Source of the DNA: Paracoccus sp. S1E-3
GTDB taxonomy: Bacteria > Pseudomonadota > Alphaproteobacteria > Rhodobacterales > Rhodobacteraceae
NCBI RefSeq assembly: GCF_013868135.1
Contig: NZ_JACEMU010000004.1
Location: 496,001 to 560,000 of the forward strand
DNA: 64,000 nucleotides
Reading direction: 5' to 3'
The notes under the pieces were generated by a model. That model made no database searches. It saw only the letters and a list, made by a program, of their open reading frames with translations, and was not told where the DNA came from. Positions within the stretch are counted from its first letter, which is position 1. Each line of letters starts with the position of its first letter. A program made the position numbers and the translations under genes. Below are positions 54,260 through 64,000 of this stretch, piece by piece.

Positions 54260-54492
54260 CGTCTAGCCTCCCTTGTTCGATGCGCCGGGAGATTGGCAGC
54301 GGCGGGCGCCGGCGCGCACCTGCACGTCCCACCACTCTACGCCTGTCGGCGGCTTGCGTCACGCTTTCCTGCCTACGCTGCTGTAATGGATCTGCGGACG
54401 GCGCGCTTTCGCCTGACGCGCATCCTTTGCAGGTCGTCCGAACGGGGGCTTTCATCTGGCGCCGCCCGATCGGGTGATCTAGAACGGCGGGC

Positions 54493-56034
54493 ATGGAGCT
54501 TTTCGAAGACGACATCCCCGAGCGTGGCGACGGCGGCAATACCCCGGCGCTTTCGGTTTCCGAAATCTCGGGCGCGGTCAAACGCGTGATCGAGGGCGAG
54601 TTCGGCCGCGTCCGCGTGCGCGGCGAGATCGGACGGGTGTCGCGCCCCTCCTCGGGCCATGTCTATTTCGACCTCAAGGATGACCGGGCGGTGATCGCGG
54701 CGGTCAGCTGGAAAGGCCAGGCCGCGCGGCTGACTCAGAAGCCCGAAGAGGGGATGGAGGTCATCGCCACCGGCAAGCTGACCACCTTTCCCGGCCAGTC
54801 GAAATACCAGCTGATCGTCGAGGAACTGGAACCGGCGGGCGCCGGCGCGCTGATGGCGATGCTGGAAAAACGCCGCAAGGCGCTGGCGGCGGAAGGGCTG
54901 TTCGATGCCGATCGCAAGAAGCCGCTGCCTTTCCTTCCGCGCGTGATCGGGGTCGTCACGTCGCCCTCGGGCGCGGTGATCCGCGATATCCTGCACCGGC
55001 TGCGCGACCGCTTTCCCACCCATGTGCTGATCTGGCCGGTGGCCGTTCAGGGCGCGTCCTCCGCTGCCGAGGTCGCCGCCGCGATCCGCGGTTTCAACGC
55101 CCTGCCCCCGGACGGCCCGATTCCGCGCCCCGATCTGCTGATCGTCGCGCGCGGCGGCGGCAGCCTTGAAGATCTGTGGAGCTTCAACGAGGAAATCGTC
55201 GTCCGCGCCGCCGCCGACAGCGCCGTCCCGCTGATCTCGGCCGTGGGTCATGAAACAGATACCACCCTGATCGACTTCGCGGCCGACCGCCGTGCGCCGA
55301 CGCCCACGGCCGCCGCCGAGATGGCGGTACCGGTGCGGCGCGATCTGGCGGCGTGGTTGCAGCAGGCCGGCCTGCGCATGACGCAGGCCGCCGGTCAGCA
55401 GCAGGACCGGCGCGCGCAACGGCTGGTCGATCTGAGCCGTGCGCTTGGCCGGCCGCAGGCGCTGACCGAAGGCGCGCGGCAAAGGCTGGATTTCCGGGGC
55501 GGCGCGCTGGAACCGGCGCTGAGGAACAGCGTCCATCGCCGCCGCGACCGGCTGGAGGGGCTGCGTCTGACGCCCGCCATGCTGATCCGGCTGACCGACC
55601 GGGCGCGCACGGGCCTCGATAACCTGACCCGGCATCTCGGCATGGCAGCGAAAGCCCCCAATGCCCGCAGGCGCGACCGGCTGGAGGGGCTGTCGGCCCG
55701 GCTGCAGAACGGCCGCCTGCGCGTGCTGGCCGATACCCGCCGCAAGACCGCCGACGGGCGCGACCGGCTGGTGCCGCTGATGGCGCGTCTGGACGCCGCC
55801 TTTACCCGCGGCGTCGCCCTGCGCGAGCAGGCGCTGATGCGGCTGGATCGGATGCGGATCTCGCTGGGCTACCGGCAGACGCTGGCGCGCGGCTTCGCCG
55901 TCATCCGCGACGATGCGGGCCACGTCCTGACATCGGCCGAAGCCGCGGCAAGGGCCCGGAGGTTGCAGATCGAATTCTCCGATGGCACCGTTGCCGCACG
56001 CCCCGAAACCGACCCTCAGGGCTCGCTTTTCTGA
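54493..56034 (+). CDS. xseA: Exodeoxyribonuclease VII large subunit
   Basis: A 513-residue nuclease subunit that degrades single-stranded DNA. It has an OB-fold (FGRVRVRGEIGRVSRPSSGHVYFDLKDDRAVI), catalytic-domain motifs (RVIGVVTSPSGAVIRDILHRL, LLIVARGGGSLEDLWSFNEE, SAVGHETDTTLIDFAADRRAPTPTAAAE), and a long Arg-rich coiled-coil region. It overlaps the converging ccoS gene by 19 bases. Confidence 0.96.
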   Translation: MELFEDDIPERGDGGNTPALSVSEISGAVKRVIEGEFGRVRVRGEIGRVSRPSSGHVYFDLKDDRAVIAAVSWKGQAARLTQKPEEGMEVIATGKLTTFPGQSKYQLIVEELEPAGAGALMAMLEKRRKALAAEGLFDADRKKPLPFLPRVIGVVTSPSGAVIRDILHRLRDRFPTHVLIWPVAVQGASSAAEVAAAIRGFNALPPDGPIPRPDLLIVARGGGSLEDLWSFNEEIVVRAAADSAVPLISAVGHETDTTLIDFAADRRAPTPTAAAEMAVPVRRDLAAWLQQAGLRMTQAAGQQQDRRAQRLVDLSRALGRPQALTEGARQRLDFRGGALEPALRNSVHRRRDRLEGLRLTPAMLIRLTDRARTGLDNLTRHLGMAAKAPNARRRDRLEGLSARLQNGRLRVLADTRRKTADGRDRLVPLMARLDAAFTRGVALREQALMRLDRMRISLGYRQTLARGFAVIRDDAGHVLTSAEAAARARRLQIEFSDGTVAARPETDPQGSLF

Positions 56035-56195
56035 GGGGGCGGCCGGGGTCGATCGTCCCATTCCGTCGACAGGATCCGTTCAGCATCCCCCTTGGGATCG
56101 TCATATTGGCGGGTTTTCAACGACCACAGGAAAGCGGCCAGCCCGCCCGCGCCCAGCAGGATCGAGACCGGGATGAGGATGAACAGGATTTCCAT
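56016..56195 (-). CDS. ccoS: cbb3 oxidase assembly protein CcoS
   Basis: A 59-residue single-pass membrane protein, MEILFILIPVSILLGAGGL then AAFLWSLKTRQYDDPKGDAE, the canonical CcoS form with a conserved YDDPKGDAERIL segment. CcoS is needed to insert heme b and copper into CcoN. Its ATG overlaps the ccoI stop (TGATG), confirming the start. Confidence 0.93.
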   Translation of the reverse strand: MEILFILIPVSILLGAGGLAAFLWSLKTRQYDDPKGDAERILSTEWDDRPRPPPQKSEP

Positions 56196-58399
56196 CAGCG
56201 CAACCTCAGCGCGTTCAGCGTGACCGAGATCGAGCTGACCGACATCGCCAGCGCCGCCAGCAGCGGCGTGGCCAGCCCCATCATTGCGAAGGGCACCGCA
56301 ACGATATTGTAAGCAATCGAAATCGCGAAGTTTTCCTTGATGCGACGCCGCGCCTGGCGGGCCAGCTCGATCGCCCCTGCGACCGGGGCCAGATCCTGCC
56401 CCATCAGCACCATATCCGAGGCCACCCGCGCCGCATCCAATGCGGTGGCGGGCGAAATCGAGACATGCGCCCGCGCCAGCGCCGCCGTATCGTTCAGCCC
56501 GTCGCCCACCATCAGCACCTTCGCGCCCTGGGTCGCCAGGGCGGCAATGGCGGCCTCCTTGTCCTGCGGAGTGACGCCGGCGCGAAATTCGGTGACGCCC
56601 AGATCCTTCGCCGCGCGGGCCACGGCGGTAGGGGTGTCGCCCGACAGCATGATCACCCGCCGCCCACTGTCCTGCAGGGCCGCGACGCAGGCCACCGCAC
56701 CGGGCCGCAGCGCATCGGCAAAGCGCAACAGCACGGGCGCATACCCCGCCACCGCCAGCACGCTGACCGGCCCGTCAGCAGACTCGGGCGCAGTGGCGCC
56801 CACCCAATCGGCACGGCCCAGACGGATCCGGCGGCCCTGAACCTCGCCCTCGATTCCGAAGCCCGGCACCTCGGCCACGCGGTCCAGATGCGCGGGCGCG
56901 ACGCCCTCGGCCACCAGCGCCGCCGCCAATGCGCGCGACAGCGGATGGCCGGAGGCCCCGGCGATCGCCAGCGCGACCGGGCGCAGATCACCCGGCAACG
57001 CGTCAAGGCTGATCAGCTCTGGCCTGCCCATGGTCAGGGTGCCGGTCTTGTCGAAGACGATGGTATCGACCTCGGCCAGACGCTCCAGCGCGGTGCCGTC
57101 CTTGATGAGCAAGCCGCGCTTGAACAGCTTGCCCGAGGCCGCCGTGACCACCGCCGGCACCGCCAGCCCGAGCGCACAGGGACAGGTGATGATCAGCACC
57201 GCCGCCGCGACATTCAGCGCCACGCGCCAGTCGCCGGTCCAATACAACCACAGCCCATAGCTGAACAGCGCCAGCAGATGCACCACCGGCGAATAGAGCC
57301 GCGAGGCACGTTCCGCCAGAGAGGCATAGCGGCCGCGGGTGGCCTCGGCCATGGCGACCACATGCGCCAGCCGCGTCAACGAGCTGTCGCGCCCCGCCGC
57401 GGTGACCCGCAGATCGAGGGGACCGGTCAGATTGACCTCACCCGCCGACAGGACCACGCCAGGACCCGCCTGCACCGGCAGGCTTTCGCCGGTCAGCAGC
57501 GAGCGGTCGATTTCCGACATGCCCGCGATCACCTCGCCATCCGCCGCGACGCGCGCGCCGGGACGGATGCGGATCACGTCGCCGGCGGCCAGATCGGCCA
57601 CATTCACCACCTGCTCGGCCCCGTCCTGCAGCAGGATGGCGCGCGGAACCTCCAGCGCGGTCAGTTCCTCGGCGGCGGAGCGGGCCACGGCACGGGTGCG
57701 GAAATCCAGATAGCGCCCGACCAGCAGGAAGAAGCACAGCATGACGGCGGCGTCGAAATAGGCATGGGTGCCGGAATTGATCGTCTCGAACAGGGAAATC
57801 GCGCTGGCGAGGATCAGCGCCAGCGAGATCGGCACGTCCATCCCCAGCCGGCCGGCCTTGAGGCTGTGCCAGGCGCTGACGAAAAACGGCTTGCCGGCAA
57901 AGATCACCGTCGGCAGCGCGATCACCGCCGAGATCCAGTGAAACATGTCGCGCGTCGCGCCCGTCGCCCCGGACCAGACCGCGACCGACAGGATCATGAC
58001 GTTCATCATGGCAAAGCCCGACACGCCGATGCGCATCAGGATGTCACGGCCCTGACGCTCGGCGGCGGTGGAGGTCAGAATCGAGGCGTCCAGTTCATGC
58101 GCCTCATAGCCGATGTTTTCCAGCACCGGGATCAGTTCCTCGGCGCTGCGGCCCGGCGCGTCGATCATCACCCGGCGCAGCGTCAGATTGACCCGCGCCG
58201 CGCGTACGCCCGGTTGCGCCAGAAGCGCCCGTTCCACATCCGCGATACAGGTCGCGCAATGCGCGGTGGGCAGCGACAGCACCAGATCGCCGCGCGCCGC
58301 GGCAGCGCCGGCAACGCGTTCGGCCAAGGGGGCTGCGTCGCAGGCGGGACAGGCGCTGATGCGCGGCCCGAAATCCCGGTTGGCACTGAAGTCGCTCAT
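56195..58399 (-). CDS. ccoI: Copper-exporting P1B-type ATPase CcoI (FixI)
   Basis: A 734-residue pump that supplies copper for cbb3 oxidase. It has an N-terminal CPACDAAPL motif and HMA domain with CATC, eight membrane segments, the actuator (GDVIRIRPGARVAADGEV, LLTGESLPV), the metal-site CPC (ITCPCALGLAVP), phospho-Asp in VFDKTGTLTMG, and the hinge MVGDGLNDTAALARA. It lies between ccoH (1-base gap) and ccoS in ccoGHIS. Confidence 0.96.
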   Translation of the reverse strand: MSDFSANRDFGPRISACPACDAAPLAERVAGAAAARGDLVLSLPTAHCATCIADVERALLAQPGVRAARVNLTLRRVMIDAPGRSAEELIPVLENIGYEAHELDASILTSTAAERQGRDILMRIGVSGFAMMNVMILSVAVWSGATGATRDMFHWISAVIALPTVIFAGKPFFVSAWHSLKAGRLGMDVPISLALILASAISLFETINSGTHAYFDAAVMLCFFLLVGRYLDFRTRAVARSAAEELTALEVPRAILLQDGAEQVVNVADLAAGDVIRIRPGARVAADGEVIAGMSEIDRSLLTGESLPVQAGPGVVLSAGEVNLTGPLDLRVTAAGRDSSLTRLAHVVAMAEATRGRYASLAERASRLYSPVVHLLALFSYGLWLYWTGDWRVALNVAAAVLIITCPCALGLAVPAVVTAASGKLFKRGLLIKDGTALERLAEVDTIVFDKTGTLTMGRPELISLDALPGDLRPVALAIAGASGHPLSRALAAALVAEGVAPAHLDRVAEVPGFGIEGEVQGRRIRLGRADWVGATAPESADGPVSVLAVAGYAPVLLRFADALRPGAVACVAALQDSGRRVIMLSGDTPTAVARAAKDLGVTEFRAGVTPQDKEAAIAALATQGAKVLMVGDGLNDTAALARAHVSISPATALDAARVASDMVLMGQDLAPVAGAIELARQARRRIKENFAISIAYNIVAVPFAMMGLATPLLAALAMSVSSISVTLNALRLR

Positions 58400-58400
58400 C

Positions 58401-58970
58401 TCATCTGCTCACGATACTGCCGGGGTAATTCGCCAGACGCTGACGAAAAACGGTGCCGTCCGGCGCATCGGCCTCCAGATGGATGACCCAGGCCCCCGGC
58501 GCCAGCGCCAGATCCGCCACCCAGAGGCCGCCGGAATAGCGCATCTCGGGCGTCACATCATCGCGTTTCTGGGTCGGGCGGCCGATCGTCACCCGCAGCG
58601 CCTGCACCGGCGCGGGCAGCCCCTGCCGGTCGCTGATCTTCAGCACCAGCGCCCCCGCGTCATAGCTGGGCTCCGCCAGCCAGCCCAAGGCTTCCTGCGC
58701 CTCGCGGGCCGCGTCGAATTGCTGCGAGGCAACGTAGGAATTCTTGACCTCCAGCCCCGGAAAGGTGCTGATCGCCTGCACCGCCATGACCAGATTGGCG
58801 CCGATGATGACGGTGAACAGACCGACGAAGATGGTCAGGACACGGCGCCCGTTCAGCGGCCTGCGCCCCAGAAACAGCAGGAACGGAAGAAACAGCACCA
58901 GTCCCACCAGCGCCACCAGCATCAGGCTGATGCCGAGCGGCCCGAGCGTTTCATAAAGCTGCTGCCACAT
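58401..58970 (-). CDS. ccoH: cbb3 oxidase assembly protein CcoH (FixH)
   Basis: A 189-residue protein of the FixH family. Two hydrophobic stretches are present (LGISLMLVALVGLVLFLPFLLFLG, then RVLTIFVGLFTVIIGANLVMAV). The periplasmic domain has FDAAREAQEALGWLAEPSYDAGALVLKISDR and GLWVADLALAPGAWVIHLEA. FixH proteins usually have one N-terminal membrane anchor, so the extra ~45 residues before it are notable. It starts 2 bases after ccoG. Confidence 0.9.
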   Translation of the reverse strand: MWQQLYETLGPLGISLMLVALVGLVLFLPFLLFLGRRPLNGRRVLTIFVGLFTVIIGANLVMAVQAISTFPGLEVKNSYVASQQFDAAREAQEALGWLAEPSYDAGALVLKISDRQGLPAPVQALRVTIGRPTQKRDDVTPEMRYSGGLWVADLALAPGAWVIHLEADAPDGTVFRQRLANYPGSIVSR

Positions 58971-58972
58971 GG

Positions 58973-60415
58973 TCAGTCCCTTCCGTGGAAGACGGTGTCG
59001 ATAGAGGATTCGATCCCGGCCTGATCGCTGACCAGCAGTTCGATATCGCTGGTGCCGGTCTGTGCCATCGGCGAGCCGGCGGGGGCCGTCAGATAGACGC
59101 GCAGCGTCGCCGTGCTGTCGGCGGGCACCACGACCGTGTCGGACTCGGCCCCCTCGATGCTGAGCACAAGGCCTTTTCCGTCCGCGACCGACAGGGTGAA
59201 GGGCATTTCCCCGCCCTGTTTGTTGCGCAGGCGCAATTCATAGGTGTTGCGGATGGCACCGTCCGACAGGGTGACGAACAGCGGATTACGCACCGGCGTC
59301 ACATTCAGATCGAAGGGCGAGCGCATGAACAGCGCCACCACCAGCCCGACCCCGATCAGCGACCACAGACCGAAATAGAGCAGCGTGCGCGGCCGCGGCA
59401 CATGGCGCCACAGCGAGCTGCCCTCATTGCCGATCCGCTCGGCGGTTTCGTCCTTCAGCGCCATATAGTCGATCAGTCCGCGCGGCTTGCCGATCCGGTC
59501 CATGATCTCGTCACAGGCATCGATGCACAGCGCACAGGTGATGCATTCCAGCTGCTGGCCGTCGCGGATGTCGATGCCCATCGGGCAGACGTTCACGCAG
59601 GCGAAGCAGTCGATGCAATCGCCCTTCTCGCCCGGCGGAATGTCGGACTTCGTGGCCTCGCCCTTCAGGATCTTGCCGCGTGGCTCGCCCCGCCATTCGC
59701 GGTAAGCGACGGTCAGCGTATCCTCGTCCATCATCGCGCCCTGAATGCGCGGCCACGGGCAGGCATAGATGCAGATCTGTTCGCGCATGAAGCCGCCGAA
59801 GATGAAGGTCGTGGCGGTCATCACGGCGATGGTCATATAGGCGACCGGATGGGCCTGCCCGATCAGCAGGTTGCCCAGCAGCGTCGGCGCATCGGTGAAA
59901 TAGAACACCCATGCCCCCCCGGTCAGCACGGCGATCACCAGCCAGATCGCCCATTTCGTCAGCCGCAGCCGGACCTTGCGGGCATCCCATTTCGACCGCC
60001 ACAGCCGGATCTGGGCGTTGCGGTCGCCCTCGATCCAGCGCTCGACATGGACGTAAAGATCGGTCCAGACCGTCTGCGGGCAGGCATAGCCGCACCAGAC
60101 CCGGCCAAGCGCCGAGGTGAACAGGAACAGGCCCAGACCCGCCATGACCAGCAGCCCGGCCACGAAATAGAATTCATGCGGCCAGATCTCGATCCAGAAA
60201 AAGAAGAAGCGCCGGTTGGCCAGATCGACCAGCACAGCCTGATCGGGCATCGCCGGGCCCCGGTCCCAGCGGAGCCAGGGCGTGATGTAATAGATCGCCA
60301 GCGTCAGCCCCATGATGATCCATTTCAGCCGCCGGAACGGCCCGCTGACCGCTTTCGGGAAGATCGGCTCGCGTGCGGAATAAAGACGGGGTGGATCGAT
60401 ATCCGGGCTGGACAT
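58973..60415 (-). CDS. ccoG: Ferredoxin-type copper/redox assembly protein CcoG (RdxA/FixG)
   Basis: A 480-residue membrane Fe-S protein that reduces Cu for cbb3 assembly. It has five or six membrane helices and two 4Fe-4S clusters: CIDCFACVNVCPMGIDIRDGQ and CITCALCIDACDEIMDRIG. Upstream are GYACPQTVWTDLYVHVERWIEG and YACPWPRIQGAMMDE. A C-terminal FixG immunoglobulin-like domain follows (about 370-480). It is first in ccoGHIS and preceded by an FNR box. Confidence 0.95.
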   Translation of the reverse strand: MSSPDIDPPRLYSAREPIFPKAVSGPFRRLKWIIMGLTLAIYYITPWLRWDRGPAMPDQAVLVDLANRRFFFFWIEIWPHEFYFVAGLLVMAGLGLFLFTSALGRVWCGYACPQTVWTDLYVHVERWIEGDRNAQIRLWRSKWDARKVRLRLTKWAIWLVIAVLTGGAWVFYFTDAPTLLGNLLIGQAHPVAYMTIAVMTATTFIFGGFMREQICIYACPWPRIQGAMMDEDTLTVAYREWRGEPRGKILKGEATKSDIPPGEKGDCIDCFACVNVCPMGIDIRDGQQLECITCALCIDACDEIMDRIGKPRGLIDYMALKDETAERIGNEGSSLWRHVPRPRTLLYFGLWSLIGVGLVVALFMRSPFDLNVTPVRNPLFVTLSDGAIRNTYELRLRNKQGGEMPFTLSVADGKGLVLSIEGAESDTVVVPADSTATLRVYLTAPAGSPMAQTGTSDIELLVSDQAGIESSIDTVFHGRD

Positions 60416-60468
60416 GAAGGTTTTCCTGTTTGCTGGTTACCGATTTAGCAGCCTCAGGGGGGCGGACC

Positions 60469-60482
60469 TTGACCTGCATCAA
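60469..60482 (-). promoter_or_regulatory. FNR/FnrP-type box upstream of ccoG
   Basis: TTGAC-CTGC-ATCAA on the plus strand (TTGATGCAGGTCAA on the minus) is a near-perfect FNR site, differing from TTGAT-N4-ATCAA by one base. It lies about 54 bp upstream of the ccoG start, as expected for oxygen-responsive activation of cbb3 assembly genes. Confidence 0.75.
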
Positions 60483-60659
60483 TCGGCGCAGAAATTTCAT
60501 ATTTGCAATTCCGGTATCGGCACGGAGGCGCGATTGACGCCGCCTGCTGCCGCCCGGATGCGAAAGGGGGCGAGGCCGCCCCGGTGAACTGGCCCGCCCC
60601 CGAAACTGGAAGCCGGCCCCTCTGGAAACGCGCGAACAGGACGAGGGACCGGCGCCATC

Positions 60660-60679
60660 CCGGCGGCCGAGGCCGCCGG
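60660..60679 (-). terminator. Stem-loop after ccoP
   Basis: CCGGCGGC-CTCG-GCCGCCGG (minus strand) is a perfect 8-bp stem about 12 bases after the ccoP stop. No T-run follows, so it may be a processing/stability element rather than a terminator. Confidence 0.45.
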
Positions 60680-60690
60680 AATTCGCATTC

Positions 60691-61806
60691 TTATTCCCCA
60701 CCGCCGAGGCTGTGGACGTAGTAGGAGACGGCGCGGATATTGTCCTCGGACAGGCGCGGCGACCAGTTGGGCATCACCCCGAAGCGGGCGTCGTTGACCG
60801 ATTGCCGGATCGCCGCCGCATCGCCGCCATAAAGCCAGACCGCATCGGTCAGGTCGGGCGCACCCTGAGTGCGGTCGCCGGTGCCGTCCTCGCCATGGCA
60901 GGCCACGCAATTCTCGGCAAAGACCGTGGCGCCTTCGGCCGCCTGCGCCGCATCATGCGCCTGCCCCGAGATCGCCAGCACATGCTGGGTCACCTGGTCG
61001 ATCTGGGTCTTGTCCAGCATCCCGTCGATGCCGAAGCGCGGCATTTCCGAATAGCGCGCATCGGGATCGTCGGTGTTGCGGATGCCGTGGGTCACGGTGG
61101 TGTGGATGTCGTCCAGCGTACCCCCCCACAGCCAGTCATTGTCCAGCAGGTTCGGATAACCCTTGGCCCCGCCCGCACCCGAGCCGTGGCACTGGGCGCA
61201 CCAGGTCGCGAAGACGGCGCGGCCCGCGTTCATGGCGTAATTGGCCAGTTCCGGGTCATCCTTGACCAGATTGATGTCGGTCTCGATCAGCTTCTTCTGG
61301 ATGCCGGCATTCGTCTCGTCATAGCGCTGCATCTCGACCGCGAGTTCCTTGCGGTAATTGGTGTGCAGCAGCCCTTGGGTCGCACCGTTGATCAGCGGCC
61401 AGGCCGGGTAGAAGATCGTATAGATCACCCCCCAGAGAATGGTCGCGTAGAAGGTGAGCAGCCACCAGCGTGGCATCGGGTTGTCATATTCGGTGATCCC
61501 GTCCCAGCTGTGCCCGGTCGAGGCGACCTCCTCGACCATCTTGCCGGCGCGGGCCTTGCCGGTGCGCGGGCCGCCACGCTTCGCCCCGACATGCTTGGGC
61601 TGGTGCAGCGCCTTGCCCTGCGCCTCGCCTGCGGGATGTTCGAGGATCTCGGCCTTGTGCTCGTCATCGGCGGCGATACGTTCCAGCGAGATCCGATTGT
61701 CCGGGTTCTCGGGGCTGTCATAGGCGCTGCTTTCCGCGCCGCCATTTTCGGGCCCGGCGTTTTCGGCGGTGCCAGGCGCGGGCTTGTTCTTGTCGTCATC
61801 GGCCAT
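60691..61806 (-). CDS. ccoP: cbb3-type cytochrome c oxidase subunit III (CcoP)
   Basis: A diheme subunit that brings electrons into cbb3 oxidase. Two heme sites are visible, CAQCH and CVACH, with Met ligands in the following domains (SEMPRFG, FGVMPNW). One membrane helix ([26 protein letters not shown]) follows an unusually long hydrophilic N-terminus of ~115 residues. That region is acidic and rich in Gly/Ala/Glu at first and Lys/Arg/Gly later. The ATG at 61806 overlaps the ccoQ stop (TGATG). Confidence 0.96.
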   Translation of the reverse strand: MADDDKNKPAPGTAENAGPENGGAESSAYDSPENPDNRISLERIAADDEHKAEILEHPAGEAQGKALHQPKHVGAKRGGPRTGKARAGKMVEEVASTGHSWDGITEYDNPMPRWWLLTFYATILWGVIYTIFYPAWPLINGATQGLLHTNYRKELAVEMQRYDETNAGIQKKLIETDINLVKDDPELANYAMNAGRAVFATWCAQCHGSGAGGAKGYPNLLDNDWLWGGTLDDIHTTVTHGIRNTDDPDARYSEMPRFGIDGMLDKTQIDQVTQHVLAISGQAHDAAQAAEGATVFAENCVACHGEDGTGDRTQGAPDLTDAVWLYGGDAAAIRQSVNDARFGVMPNWSPRLSEDNIRAVSYYVHSLGGGE

Positions 61807-61997
61807 CACCGCGACTCCTTCTCGGGATCTTGCGGCGCGGGCCGCGTCTCATTGCGGAAGATGCTGGTGGCGGCGTCGTTCTGCGCCGCGCGCGATCCGG
61901 GGCGGAAGGCGAACAGGATCACCCCGAGGAAGATCACGAACAGCGCCAGCAGCGCCCAGCTGTCGGCAAATTCGCGCATCAGGCTGTAGATTTGCAT
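61806..61997 (-). CDS. ccoQ: cbb3 oxidase subunit CcoQ
   Basis: A 63-residue single-helix membrane protein: [20 protein letters not shown] then [16 protein letters not shown], the standard CcoQ/FixQ form. It stabilises the NOP complex. It lies between ccoO and ccoP. Confidence 0.92.
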   Translation of the reverse strand: MQIYSLMREFADSWALLALFVIFLGVILFAFRPGSRAAQNDAATSIFRNETRPAPQDPEKESR

Positions 61998-62007
61998 GGG
62001 CCCCTCC

Positions 62008-62733
62008 TCAGCGGTTCGGGTCCGGCTCGAAGGTCGAGAAATCGACCATCGTGCCCAGAACCTGCAGATAGGCGATCAGCGCATCCATTTCCGAAACGCC
62101 GGGCTGGCGGTCGAAATTGCGCTGCTGCGCGCCGGGGTAACGTTCTTCCAGCCCCGAGGCGTCGGCGTCAGGATCAGCCTGGGCGCGGAAGTCCTCCAGC
62201 GCCGTGGCGATCATGTCATCGCTGTAGGGCACGCCCACCATGCGGTCGGTTTCAAGCCGGTCGACGATATATTCGCCGCTCAGCATCCGCCGTTCGAGGA
62301 ACCCGTAGGCCGGCATGATCGATTCGGGCACCACCGAACGCGGGTCGCGCAGGTGGTCGAGGTGCCATTCATCCGAATAGCGCGCCCCCACGCGGGCCAG
62401 ATCGGGCCCGGTCCGCTTCGACCCCCATTGGAACGGATGGTCATACATCGATTCCGCCGCAAGGCTGTAATGACCGTAACGTTCGACCTCGTCGCGCATC
62501 GGGCGGATCATCTGGCTGTGGCAGACATAGCAACCCTCGCGGACATAGACGTCGCGGCCGGTCAGTTCCAGGGGCGTATAGGGACGCATCCCCTCGACCT
62601 TCTCGATGGTGTTGTCGATGTAAAACAGCGGCGCGATTTCCACGATGCCGCCCACCGTCACCACCAGAAACGAGAAGACCAGCAGCAGCGTCGCGTTCTT
62701 TTCGAGGATCTTGTGCTTTTCAAGAATTCGCAT
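62008..62733 (-). CDS. ccoO: cbb3-type cytochrome c oxidase subunit II (CcoO)
   Basis: A 241-residue monoheme subunit with an N-terminal anchor ([20 protein letters not shown]). The heme site is [20 protein letters not shown]. The C-terminal region has [26 protein letters not shown] and the ligand Met in SIMPAYGFL. It follows ccoN by 12 bases. Confidence 0.96.
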   Translation of the reverse strand: MRILEKHKILEKNATLLLVFSFLVVTVGGIVEIAPLFYIDNTIEKVEGMRPYTPLELTGRDVYVREGCYVCHSQMIRPMRDEVERYGHYSLAAESMYDHPFQWGSKRTGPDLARVGARYSDEWHLDHLRDPRSVVPESIMPAYGFLERRMLSGEYIVDRLETDRMVGVPYSDDMIATALEDFRAQADPDADASGLEERYPGAQQRNFDRQPGVSEMDALIAYLQVLGTMVDFSTFEPDPNR

Positions 62734-62745
62734 CTCTGGCCCCTC

Positions 62746-64000
<1,255 letters not shown>

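Noticed and set aside
56465-58486. A 673-residue plus-strand frame opposite ccoI
   Set aside because: It is antisense to the copper ATPase and rich in Gln/His/Arg, with no ribosome-binding site.

Overview
The window is GC-rich alphaproteobacterial DNA. The gene content and order point to the family Rhodobacteraceae, most likely Paracoccus or a close relative. The main clues are the phaZ / phaC-phaP-phaR cluster with CTGC-N3-GCAG operators of the type described for Paracoccus denitrificans PhaR, a membrane-anchored cytochrome c552 (cycM), ccoNOQP followed by ccoGHIS, a fused ispDF, the Rhodobacteraceae order SRP RNA-dnaX-ebfC-recR, and a MipZ-type division ATPase. The genus is inferred from gene content; no 16S gene is present.

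Region 1 (1 to about 10343) is an accessory island that ends next to the 3' end of a tRNA-Ser(GGA) gene. It is a mosaic of fragments. There is a large protein of unknown function cut by the window edge and probably truncated at its 3' end. A prophage has collapsed to an intact small terminase gene, the first ~148 codons of a large terminase, and the C-terminal end of a DUF2793 tail protein. A 74-aa orphan gene and a truncated DUF3489 gene follow. The only apparently complete functional unit is a two-gene Type III-like restriction-modification system: a beta-class methyltransferase with an unusual acidic N-terminal extension and a helicase-nuclease of the BPTD_3080 type. The central part of the methyltransferase is visibly more A/T-rich than its flanks, as expected if the target-recognition domain was exchanged.

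Region 2 (10344-15400) holds tRNA-Ser and the polyhydroxyalkanoate genes: phaR, phaP and phaC on the minus strand, and phaZ divergent from phaC. The phaP promoter can be read directly; a PhaR-type operator fills the spacer between -35 and -10 and a second one lies just upstream.

Region 3 (15500-30900) is core metabolism and envelope quality control: purU, a 2Fe-2S ferredoxin coupled to a secreted beta-propeller-like protein, degP, hflK-hflC, gor-rpiA, ispDF-pgpA-cinA, a collagen-like secreted protein, and a PepSY protein-response regulator-sensor kinase operon.

Region 4 (29620-41133) contains the yejABEF peptide ABC transporter with a glycosyltransferase at the operon end, cycM, prephenate dehydratase, an SRPBCC protein and a 5'-nucleotidase-like protein.

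Region 5 (41140-54260) is information processing: SRP RNA with a clear promoter, dnaX-ebfC-recR, a LysR gene lacking its DNA-binding domain, ffh, an acetyltransferase, chorismate mutase, then rpsP-small membrane ORF-rimM-trmD-rplS-rpmE, an Rrf2 regulator with two small unknown genes, mipZ and purD.

Region 6 (54493-64000) contains xseA converging on ccoGHIS, an FNR box in front of ccoG, and ccoNOQP, with ccoN running off the right edge. This is the cbb3 oxidase and its copper/redox assembly machinery, the microaerobic branch of respiration; the cycM product would feed an aa3 oxidase.

I found no unambiguous wholly new system. The most unusual items are the island mosaic with its restriction-modification pair, the 130-residue Lys/Ala/Pro-rich N-terminal extension of PhaC, the direct-repeat/palindrome cluster downstream of the Rrf2 gene, and the collagen-like protein divergent from a PepSY-two-component operon.
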